From the NCBI GenBank assembly GCA_029935695.1, contig JAOZJV010000062.1:1-11239 (forward strand): a stretch of DNA of 11,239 nucleotides, given 5' to 3'. This DNA is from Candidatus Krumholzibacteriia bacterium (lineage in GTDB: Bacteria; Krumholzibacteriota; Krumholzibacteriia; LZORAL124-64-63). A program made the translations under genes and the position numbers. The notes beneath the pieces were generated by a model that was not told the origin of the DNA, did not search any database, and saw only the letters and a program-made list of their open reading frames with translations. Position 1 is the stretch's first letter, and each line of letters starts with the position of its first letter. Below, one piece after another: positions 1 to 5,667 of this stretch.

Positions 1-868
1 CTGCACCCGGAGCTGTATCCTGTGGACTGAGCGCTTCCCCGTTGATGACCACATCCTGCAAGCTGACCCGCAGTTCAACATTGTCGGGAATGGGCACAAG
101 GGGAACCGCGCGCAGTTTGATTTCCATGAAAATTTCAGTAGGAAACCAGAATTCACCAAAACGCTCCTGGCTCATGCGGTACACGGGAATCGATTCCAGG
201 AACATGGGATAAGGAACGGCGTCGGTCATCCGTGCCTCAAATTTGCGCACCACCCAGTTGGAATAATCAACCCAGATGGTGCCTGAAGGAAGGGCCTCAA
301 ATTTCACCTTGGGCCGGAAACTGATTTTATAGATCAGGTTGTTGCCCACCAGCAGGCGGTCCAGGATTTCGTAGTGATAACGATGGCCGCCCGTGGATGA
401 AAAAGGCATCTCATCGATCATGCCATCCTGCATGGGCAGAAATTCGGCAGTCATCTCTTCATCAATCTCATCCTCAACCTGTTCACCATTTTCAAACTTG
501 CGGCTGCGTTCCCAAAGCTTTGCCACCTGATCGCCCAACTCACGGCTGTAATAGTGGCGCAGGGCAAATTCTTCAATCTTGTAGTTGCCGCCAAGTTTTC
601 CGGGCTCATCACGGAGCACCTGGGTGATGAGAGTTGTGTATTCATAGCTGGCCATGAGGTAATCATCCCGCTTGATGCGCCGGGTGATCTCCTCAATCAC
701 TTCTTCCACAGTGACCTTGGGGGCTGAAACAACAACGGTGTCGCCAGAATCAGGATCAGTGCCGAGAGTATCGGCCGGAGTATGGGGATTGTTGTTTTGG
801 CCCCAGGCAGGGACCGCCAGAATCAGGCACAGGACCAGACCGAAATTTTTCAACTTTTGGGGTTCCAA
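1..868 (-). CDS. Secreted protein with LolA-like pattern, 3' end outside window
   Basis: I do not recognise a precise family. This partial gene reads through 289 codons without a stop and continues past the left edge. I place the start at the TTG at 868-866: a GAGG lies 6-7 nt upstream, an in-frame TGA at 886-884 bars any longer start, and no ATG lies before the hydrophobic segment. A second in-frame TTG at 853 is the alternative and also keeps the signal sequence. Residues 1-23 form a signal peptide (MEPQKLKNFG then LVLCLILAVPAWG), followed by an Asp/Thr/Pro-rich linker (about 24-50). A helical stretch (50-120) leads to an acidic patch (128-140), then a beta-rich part with YKISFRPK (180-187) and GTIWVDYSNWVVRKFEARM (196-214). 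That last pattern recalls LolA-type, outer-membrane lipoprotein-sorting folds; this is inference from pattern only. It lies 32 bp behind the 901-1533 gene on the same strand, so the two are probably co-transcribed. Confidence 0.8.
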   Translation of the reverse strand, partial: MEPQKLKNFGLVLCLILAVPAWGQNNNPHTPADTLGTDPDSGDTVVVSAPKVTVEEVIEEITRRIKRDDYLMASYEYTTLITQVLRDEPGKLGGNYKIEEFALRHYYSRELGDQVAKLWERSRKFENGEQVEDEIDEEMTAEFLPMQDGMIDEMPFSSTGGHRYHYEILDRLLVGNNLIYKISFRPKVKFEALPSGTIWVDYSNWVVRKFEARMTDAVPYPMFLESIPVYRMSQERFGEFWFPTEIFMEIKLRAVPLVPIPDNVELRVSLQDVVINGEALSPQDTAPGA

Positions 869-900
869 GAAATATCCTCGTCGTCAAGACTGTGGCTGAA

Positions 901-1533
901 TTATTTGTCCTCGAATAATTCCTGTTCAGCCGTCTTTTTGGCTTCAGACTCAGCAGTGCGCCGGTCCAACTCCCGGGTCATGGCATTGACGCCCCATTCC
1001 AATTGTTTGGCAAACTTGTCGATGGTTTCGGTGTAACGATCGAAGGCATTTCCCTGGCGTTCGATTGCAGGCTGGGAATTGTTTTTGGCGCCCACATAGA
1101 TGGATTTCATTCCCGACAGTTGGTGCAGGCGATCACTGTTGACTTCCTCGCCCTTGCCAGATTTCTTGCTTGATGAGGAATCATCATAATGTGCCGCACC
1201 GGAGGTGCCTGATTTTACCATTTCCCCATGTTGCTTGATGGTGATCAAATCACCGAGATCACTTTCCCGGCGCTTGATGCAATCGCGCATGAAATCGTTA
1301 ATATTGGGAATCACTTTCTGGCGCGAGGCATTGGATGATTGATTTCCTGAACTTTTAAGCTTCGATTGCAGGCTCTTGAATTCCTTGTGCTCTCTCTTGG
1401 TGGCCCGGAGGTCTTTTTCAATCTCGGATGTGGGGCGCTCTGTTTTCTTGGCTGCCCAACCCAAAGAAGCCACCATCGTTATCATAACCAGACTCAACAG
1501 ACAGATGGTCAACAGCTTGGTAAATCGCTTCAT
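901..1533 (-). CDS. Small secreted helical protein of unknown function
   Basis: 210 residues, not recognised. Residues 1-28 are a clear signal peptide: MKRFTK, a hydrophobic core, and SLGWAA as a likely cleavage region. The mature part is very hydrophilic. Residues 35-62 are a Lys/Glu-rich helix with coiled-coil character, 80-105 a second charged helix (FMRDCIKRRESDLGDLITIK), 117-129 a Ser/Lys linker (DDSSSSKKSGKGE), and 160-208 a long amphipathic helix ending in Glu/Lys. There is one cysteine in the mature protein (C85) and no lipobox. The start at 1533 has a purine-rich stretch (AAGGAAAGGG) ending about 8 nt upstream. It lies 159 bp behind the phosphodiesterase gene and 32 bp ahead of the TTG-start gene, all on the minus strand. 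A periplasmic structural or adaptor role is possible, but nothing in the sequence proves one. Confidence 0.8.
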   Translation of the reverse strand: MKRFTKLLTICLLSLVMITMVASLGWAAKKTERPTSEIEKDLRATKREHKEFKSLQSKLKSSGNQSSNASRQKVIPNINDFMRDCIKRRESDLGDLITIKQHGEMVKSGTSGAAHYDDSSSSKKSGKGEEVNSDRLHQLSGMKSIYVGAKNNSQPAIERQGNAFDRYTETIDKFAKQLEWGVNAMTRELDRRTAESEAKKTAEQELFEDK

Positions 1534-1554
1534 GGGATAAACCCTTTCCTTAAC

Positions 1555-1591
1555 AAAAAACCGTCAGGCCCAACAACCGTTGCCCTGTTGG
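1555..1591 (-). terminator. Weak hairpin plus T-run between two minus-strand genes
   Basis: Read on the minus strand, CCAACA (1591-1586) can pair with TGTTGG (1575-1570) across a 10-nt loop, and a run of six T lies at 1560-1555. Nine bases separate the stem from the T-run, which is too many for a good intrinsic terminator. It sits in the 159-bp gap between the phosphodiesterase gene (stop at 1693) and the small secreted protein (start 1533), so it could give partial termination or simply be part of the leader. I see no convincing promoter in this gap. Confidence 0.2.
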
Positions 1592-1692
1592 TCGCACAAA
1601 ATCCTATATGGACATCTTATTTCGTCAGCTCGGCGAAGAAAATAACTTTTTTCTGCCCACCCTTGGTACTGAAAATTTTTGCCTGGGCCTCG

Positions 1693-3810
1693 CTACTGAC
1701 GGCGGGGCCCGGCGCCACCTTTGCTGTTCAACTCTGCCACGAACTCAACCAGATCGCCCTCACGATAGAAATCCACGGCAATGATGTTGGGTGTCATTCC
1801 GCGTTCGCTTCGGCACTGCTCAACCCGCTTCGACAACACTTCACGGGTGTTGACCAGGGCGGCATCACTGGGCCGCGAAGTGGGCGGCGTAGTGACCCAG
1901 TGGTTCATCAGCAAAAACGACCCAGCAGTGCCCCCGCGGTTGGGCGCATTGGAAAAATCTTCCGGACTGCTGAAGTGATAAGGTGTCTCCTGACACACAT
2001 CCCAGGCCAGATGATACCAGGGCACACCTTCAGTGTTCTTCTCGCCCATGACCAGCACCCGGCCTCCGCTGGCAACCATTTCTCCCAACGTTGGCCATGG
2101 CAAACTCACCGGTCCCTGCCACACCAATTCCAGCAGACCGCTCTCTTCAAAAGCCTGGGCTATAGCCTCCGGCTGAACGGAATCTTCAATAATGATGATG
2201 ATGATTTCCTGAGGGTTGGAAAGGAGAAAATCACGGATATCAATCAGCACCGGCACCAACAGCTGGGCTCCCAATTCACACAAACCGTGGCAAAGATAGA
2301 GATCACTTTCGCCCCCCTCGTCACTGGCCAATCGTTCGCGAATGCGCAGGGCTGCATCAAGGCCTTCGGTTCCCAGAATCGGTTCCAGTTTTTCCCGTGA
2401 AATTTCACCCTCGGCAAGATCAGTTTGAACAGCGTTGCCAACTGGAATACCGGGCAAGACATCCAGCATCAGGGCCCGGATACCATCCTGCAGCTGAAAG
2501 CGAACACTCACCTGTTGGTTGGGGAAAAGCCATCCCTCCACATCGGCAGCCCCCATGGCGTTGTGGGTGCAGGCAAAGACTACTTCGTTCAAAGGTTGAT
2601 CCTGGAGATAGCTTTGCCCACTGGAAACCAATTCCGAGTCAACAAAAGCCGCAGTGGTGGATGGTTCAGGATTTTGAGCGAGGAAAAATGTCACAACCAG
2701 CACCATTGCCACAACCAGCACCACCGGCAGACGGTGCAAAAAGACCGACTGTTTGTTTTCTGCTGCTGCCCTTTGCTGTTGACGCACCGCCGGATCGACC
2801 GCCAACCGGGACAACTCGCGCAAACCGATAAAGCAGATGAAACCTCCGGCAATGCCCACCGTCCAGCGAATCACCTGGGTTGGTTCCATGACTGTCGCGA
2901 CACCAAAGAGGACCAGAAATGAACCACGAGCCAGGCGCAGCCAGCGGTTTTTGGGCGAATCCACCAGCACCCGGCGAGCCATGTTGCCCACCGATTCCAA
3001 ATTCATCACTTCCAGGAATGCCGTGGCCGCCGCCATCATCAAAACACCCATGCTGCCGAGGAGAAGAATTCGCGCCCGGAAGCCGGCCACAAAAGTGGAC
3101 CAAACCCCGGCCAGGGCCTGGCCCAATGCCGGATCATCAGGGATGCGCGCCACAACCCCGGCTCCCAGTTTAAAACCGACAAATGTGATGACAGCCACCG
3201 CTGTGATAGAAATGCCCACCCGTAACAGGACCAACTCCTGCTGTTCGGACACCAGAACACTGATGATCAGGAGCAATGCCCCTGCTAAAAAAATGATCCT
3301 CGACCAGCGTCCGAATTTCTGGCCGTAGTGCAGGGCCTGCTGTGAAATTTCAAGCACAGGACCCTGTTGAAGTCCCCCCAGAACGGCCACCGCATCCTGA
3401 GGAATCATTGCCGCCAGCTCCGGCCGGTCGGCCAAGGCATCCTTCAGGATCAAGCCAAAGTCTGAAACCGACAGCAGCACATCCTGGCCACTTTTGGTTG
3501 CCAGCAGCTGGTGACTCCTCTTGGCTCCCTGGCGGACCACACTTTTGAATGGGGCAGACGTGACCACAGCTTCGGTTGCTGTTTGTATGAGCGGCCGCAC
3601 CAGGATCAGATCCGTGTTGGCTTCGGTGGTGGCGTCGGTCAGCTTGCTCGTTACATAGGATGCGGTGCGTTTGTCACTCAGACTGTCCGCCAAACGATCT
3701 GCGAAGAATTCATCATCGAAGATGGCGCGGGTGCCTAGGGAGATGGTGGTGCCGGTCAATAGGAGGAGGACGCCGATTGTGGCACATATTCCAACAATAA
3801 CAGAACGCAT
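1693..3810 (-). CDS. Seven-TM membrane protein with extracytoplasmic PI-PLC-X-type phosphodiesterase domain
   Basis: 705 residues. I start at ATG 3810 because AAGGA lies 7 nt upstream and the hydrophobic segment begins at once; an ATG 30 codons further up has no such site and would prefix non-signal sequence. Predicted TM segments lie near 4-26, 170-187, 195-216, 246-268, 296-308, 315-331 and 360-378. Basic loops (278-295 and 331-347) fall on the cytoplasmic side, which puts the 27-168 loop and the C-terminal domain outside the cytoplasmic membrane. Residues 405-690 match the plant/fungal/bacterial At5g67130-like branch of the PLC-like phosphodiesterases: THNAMG (H416), DGIRALMLDV (R445, D450), DLYLCHGLC (H508), NPQEI...ED (E542, D543), MNHWVTTPP (H637) and IIAVDFY (D680). 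H416 and H508 are the likely general base and acid of a metal-independent phosphodiester cleavage. The substrate cannot be read from the sequence. The N-terminal membrane part is not a family I can name. Confidence 0.85.
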   Translation of the reverse strand: MRSVIVGICATIGVLLLLTGTTISLGTRAIFDDEFFADRLADSLSDKRTASYVTSKLTDATTEANTDLILVRPLIQTATEAVVTSAPFKSVVRQGAKRSHQLLATKSGQDVLLSVSDFGLILKDALADRPELAAMIPQDAVAVLGGLQQGPVLEISQQALHYGQKFGRWSRIIFLAGALLLIISVLVSEQQELVLLRVGISITAVAVITFVGFKLGAGVVARIPDDPALGQALAGVWSTFVAGFRARILLLGSMGVLMMAAATAFLEVMNLESVGNMARRVLVDSPKNRWLRLARGSFLVLFGVATVMEPTQVIRWTVGIAGGFICFIGLRELSRLAVDPAVRQQQRAAAENKQSVFLHRLPVVLVVAMVLVVTFFLAQNPEPSTTAAFVDSELVSSGQSYLQDQPLNEVVFACTHNAMGAADVEGWLFPNQQVSVRFQLQDGIRALMLDVLPGIPVGNAVQTDLAEGEISREKLEPILGTEGLDAALRIRERLASDEGGESDLYLCHGLCELGAQLLVPVLIDIRDFLLSNPQEIIIIIIEDSVQPEAIAQAFEESGLLELVWQGPVSLPWPTLGEMVASGGRVLVMGEKNTEGVPWYHLAWDVCQETPYHFSSPEDFSNAPNRGGTAGSFLLMNHWVTTPPTSRPSDAALVNTREVLSKRVEQCRSERGMTPNIIAVDFYREGDLVEFVAELNSKGGAGPRRQ
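2191..2204. repeat. Short ATG/ATC trinucleotide run inside phosphodiesterase gene
   Basis: Four consecutive GAT units on the plus strand (ATC on the coding strand), flanked by near-copies, encode the run of six isoleucines at residues 536-541 just before Glu-Asp (542-543). In PLC-type barrels this position is a core strand ending in acidic residues, so the run is compatible with normal function. A change of one unit would stay in frame. Confidence 0.6.
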
Positions 3811-3874
3811 CAAGGGATCCTTAGGGTTGTGCCGCGGAGAATGTTGCTGGCCTACAATGAACCAAATATTTGCG

Positions 3875-3883
3875 ATTGTATCA
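3875..3883 (-). promoter_or_regulatory. Possible extended -10 promoter for the phosphodiesterase gene
   Basis: On the minus strand the bases read TGATACAAT, an extended -10 (TGN) followed by TACAAT. I see no good -35 box at the right distance. A transcript from here would begin near 3868, have a leader of about 57 nt and contain only the left inverted-repeat arm. This is the weakest of the four extended -10 candidates in the window. Confidence 0.3.
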
Positions 3884-3916
3884 ACTGCAAACACTTCCAA
3901 AATGCAATTTTACTAT

Positions 3917-3937
3917 AAAAAAAGGCCCTTTTGGGCC
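3917..3937 (-). terminator. Minus-strand terminator-like hairpin in divergent region
   Basis: On the minus strand GGCCC-AAAA-GGGCC (3937-3924) is followed directly by seven T (3923-3917). The 5-bp GC stem with a tetraloop is short but well formed. No plus-strand equivalent exists, since no T-run follows on that side. It lies upstream of the phosphodiesterase gene and its first stem base overlaps the right inverted-repeat arm, so it could be an attenuator in a longer leader. It could also block antisense transcripts arising from the pseudogene side. Confidence 0.5.
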
Positions 3938-3990
3938 CAGCAACATTCTTCGCGGCACAAGCGGACATCTTCAATATTATCCTGAAAATA

Positions 3991-3999
3991 TGGTATAAT
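3991..3999 (+). promoter_or_regulatory. Extended -10 promoter (TGGTATAAT) of the secreted-protein pseudogene
   Basis: A perfect TATAAT at 3994-3999 is preceded by TGG, giving the extended -10 form. The best -35 candidate is TTCAAT at 3970-3975 with an 18-bp spacer, which is weak. Transcription would start near 4006 and give a leader of about 43 nt with GGGGAG (4036-4041) placed 7 nt before the ATG at 4049. Promoter and ribosome site both look intact although the gene they serve is broken. Confidence 0.65.
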
Positions 4000-4048
4000 T
4001 AAGGGAAGGTGAGAACCTTGGCCTGTATTTTATATGGGGAGAATCGGC

Positions 4049-4993
4049 ATGAAGGCATTCTTTACGACCATCACCACCTTCGTCATGCTCTTTGCTTGTA
4101 TGGGTGCTTTTGCGGCCGGCAGTGTATCCCTTCCTCAATTGCTTAACGTCGATCAAATTGTCCCGCAAATCCCAAAAACCAGCAAGGATGCCACCGATTC
4201 ACTGTACCTTTTGGGTGGCCCCGGCGTCCTGTCCGGAAAATTTCAAACTGAAGATGGCCTGCCCGTTCGATCAGGTTTGGACCGATGCCCTAGGCGGCTC
4301 TGTGGAAACAACCTGAGTCGAAGAAGAAGGCTGGATTGCCTCAGTGGTTCAACTGAGCGTGGGCAACTACGAAACACTTCGTTTCCACCTGCGACTATAC
4401 CGAACCGGAACCGAGGGATGGACCCTTGGCAGCGCCGAATTCGAAGTCATGATTCCCGGAACTGCAGACCATCAGGTTTTACACTGGGAAATTGCCGAAC
4501 AACTGGTCATGGTGGATTTAATGCGCAGCGGTTTGCTTGACGCAGAGGTGCCCATGATGTCCACCGGACCCATCAACCAGGTGGGCGGTTTCGGGGAAAT
4601 CCCCGTGGAGATTTACAACATGCTGCCTGCAGATCTGACCGATCTGATTGGCTGTATGTGACAGGTCCGGTAACATTCGATCTCTGGGTGAAAGTGGATC
4701 AGCAAGGTCGGTACAAGTACCGAAGCAGCTACGATGGCACCCTGAACGCCCTTCCCATCGACATGGAAACGGGACAACCTGCTGGTGAAATGTTCCCTGC
4801 AGTTGTGGGCGACCGGCAACATGGTCACCTCAACCAGCAGGGGGCCTATGTCTCCTCACGGATCAGGCGTTTGACCCATGAGTTGGGGGGTGCTCAACTT
4901 CTCATGGAAGATTTGAATATTCATGAAGGCGGACCCAGGTACTACCGTTCTTTCGAGCGGTGTCTTGATGCCAATACATTGCGTGGATTTTGA
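4049..4993 (+). pseudogene. Secreted protein gene broken by two frameshifts and a nonsense codon
   Basis: The start at 4049 has GGGGAG 7 nt upstream and opens a signal peptide (MKAFFTTITTFVMLFACMGAFA). Reading continues to FQTEDG, then the frame must change at CCC 4262-4264. Removing one C restores DGLPFDQVWTDALGG. An in-frame TGA follows at 4314-4316, after which the same frame runs on as sensible protein (VEEEGWIASVVQLSVG, later HWEIAEQLVMVDLMRSG). Near 4650-4653 one base is missing; restoring it joins DLTDLIG to LYVTGPVTFDLWVKVDQQG and the frame runs to the TGA at 4991. The repaired product would be about 314 residues, mostly beta-rich after the signal peptide, with no C-terminal sorting tail. 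I do not recognise the family. The plus-strand reading of 4034-4540 without the repair becomes Arg-rich nonsense. All neighbouring genes are intact, so decay is likelier than general sequencing error. Confidence 0.75.
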
Positions 4994-5174
4994 TTGATTT
5001 GACACACCCGGGTAAGTCACTGAAGTGCTTGCACTTGGGGCATTCGTAACGCAGCGACATGATTCATTCCTTTTGATTTGAGTTACAGGAGTAACCGCCA
5101 AACAGAGGCTTTATTCACCGGGTTTTGAGAAAAAACAGTCTCAAGCCCTTCCTCAGGCTTCCGACAATGAATAC
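4994..5174. other. Intergenic region with several small inverted repeats
   Basis: No gene is visible. Short inverted repeats are AAGTGC-TT-GCACTT (5023-5036, overlapping CACT-GA-AGTG at 5018-5027), GTTAC-AGGA-GTAAC (5082-5095), TTGAGA-N8-TCTCAA (5125-5144) and AAGCC-N8-GGCTT (5143-5160). The first could be an operator or a remnant terminator behind the pseudogene, but no T-run follows it. A perfect TTGACA at 4999-5004 has no acceptable -10 box 16-18 bp downstream. The promoter of the downstream metalloprotease-like gene is therefore not identified. Confidence 0.45.
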
Positions 5175-5660
5175 ATGATACTCAGCGCAACTCATCCTGC
5201 CATCCAATCTCTGCAGCAATCTCCGGTGCAGAAAAAGGGCTCTGCCCCGAACGCAACCGACAAAACCCAACTCACCGAAGAAGAACAAAACGATGTTCGC
5301 GAGCTCAAGGCCAGAGACCGTGACGTTCGGGCTCACGAGCAGGCCCACCTTGCGGCCGGCGGCCAGTACATCACCCACGGAGCAACCTACTCTTACCAGC
5401 AGGGCCCCGATGGTCAGCGGTACGCCACCGGTGGAGAAGTGGGCATCGATGCCTCCCCTGTTTCCGGTGATCCGGAAGCCACCATCAGGAAAATGCAAAC
5501 GGTTCGGGCTGCTGCCCTGGCTCCAGCCAGTCCTTCAGGTCAGGATCAGCAAATCGCTGCCCAGGCGACACAGCAGGCCGCACAGGCCAGAGCTGATCTG
5601 CAAACGAAAAAGGCGGAAGAGGCCGAGGCTATTGGCGGGTCGTTGGATGTAAAGGCCTGA
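5175..5660 (+). CDS. SprA-related family protein, putative metalloprotease (HEQAH)
   Basis: 161 residues, matching the SprA-related family annotated as putative metalloprotease (PF12118). The core spans about residues 33-142: LTEEEQNDVRELKARDRDVRAHEQAH, then LAAGG, YSYQQGPDGQRYATGGEVGID, GDPEATIRKMQTVRAAALAPA, SGQD and AAQAT. HEQAH (54-58) fits the zinc-metallopeptidase HExxH pattern; the enzyme activity and substrate are inferred. There is no signal peptide. The first 30 residues are a polar linker and the last 20 (KKAEEAEAIGG...) are helical and low in complexity. ATG 5175 is the only usual start in the frame, which stays open upstream to 5082, but it has no visible ribosome binding site. 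The TGA of a very short upstream reading frame overlaps this ATG. The stop lies 7 bp from the stop of the convergent propeller gene, and no terminator is seen between them. Confidence 0.85.
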   Translation: MILSATHPAIQSLQQSPVQKKGSAPNATDKTQLTEEEQNDVRELKARDRDVRAHEQAHLAAGGQYITHGATYSYQQGPDGQRYATGGEVGIDASPVSGDPEATIRKMQTVRAAALAPASPSGQDQQIAAQATQQAAQARADLQTKKAEEAEAIGGSLDVKA

Positions 5661-5667
5661 AAAACTT

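Larger units (their letters stand above)
3827..3960. repeat. 134-bp segment bounded by 24-bp inverted repeats
   Basis: The left arm (3827-3850, TTGTGCCGCGGAGAATGTTG...) and the right arm (3937-3960) are reverse complements at 23 of 24 positions; the mismatch is at 3837. About 86 bp lie between them, holding a minus-strand terminator-like hairpin (3917-3937) and a possible minus-strand -10 box (3875-3883). The left arm ends 17 bp before the phosphodiesterase start codon, directly next to its ribosome binding site. I see no target-site duplication at the outer ends and no coding content. It could be the foldback leader of the phosphodiesterase mRNA, paired operator sites, or a small non-autonomous element. 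Confidence 0.75.

Noticed and set aside
1366..2400. 344-codon plus-strand open frame across the phosphodiesterase gene and its neighbour
   Set aside because: It is antisense to two genes with signal/TM and catalytic motifs and crosses their intergenic gap, and its protein text is rich in His, Gln and Pro with no family resemblance.
3827..3960. Calling the inverted-repeat segment an insertion sequence or MITE outright
   Set aside because: There is no target-site duplication at its ends, no transposase and no second copy in the window, so only the repeat itself is reported.
3977..4168. 63-codon minus-strand open frame over the pseudogene start
   Set aside because: It is antisense to the promoter, ribosome site and signal peptide of the pseudogene, and its translation is a polar shadow.
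4314..4316. TGA read as an amino acid (alternative genetic code)
   Set aside because: Intact genes in the window end in TGA (5658-5660, 11142-11144), and the pseudogene has two frameshifts besides.
4999..5004. Perfect TTGACA as a -35 box for the metalloprotease-like gene
   Set aside because: At 16-18 bp downstream there is only GAAGTG-like sequence, with no -10 box, so I do not call a promoter.
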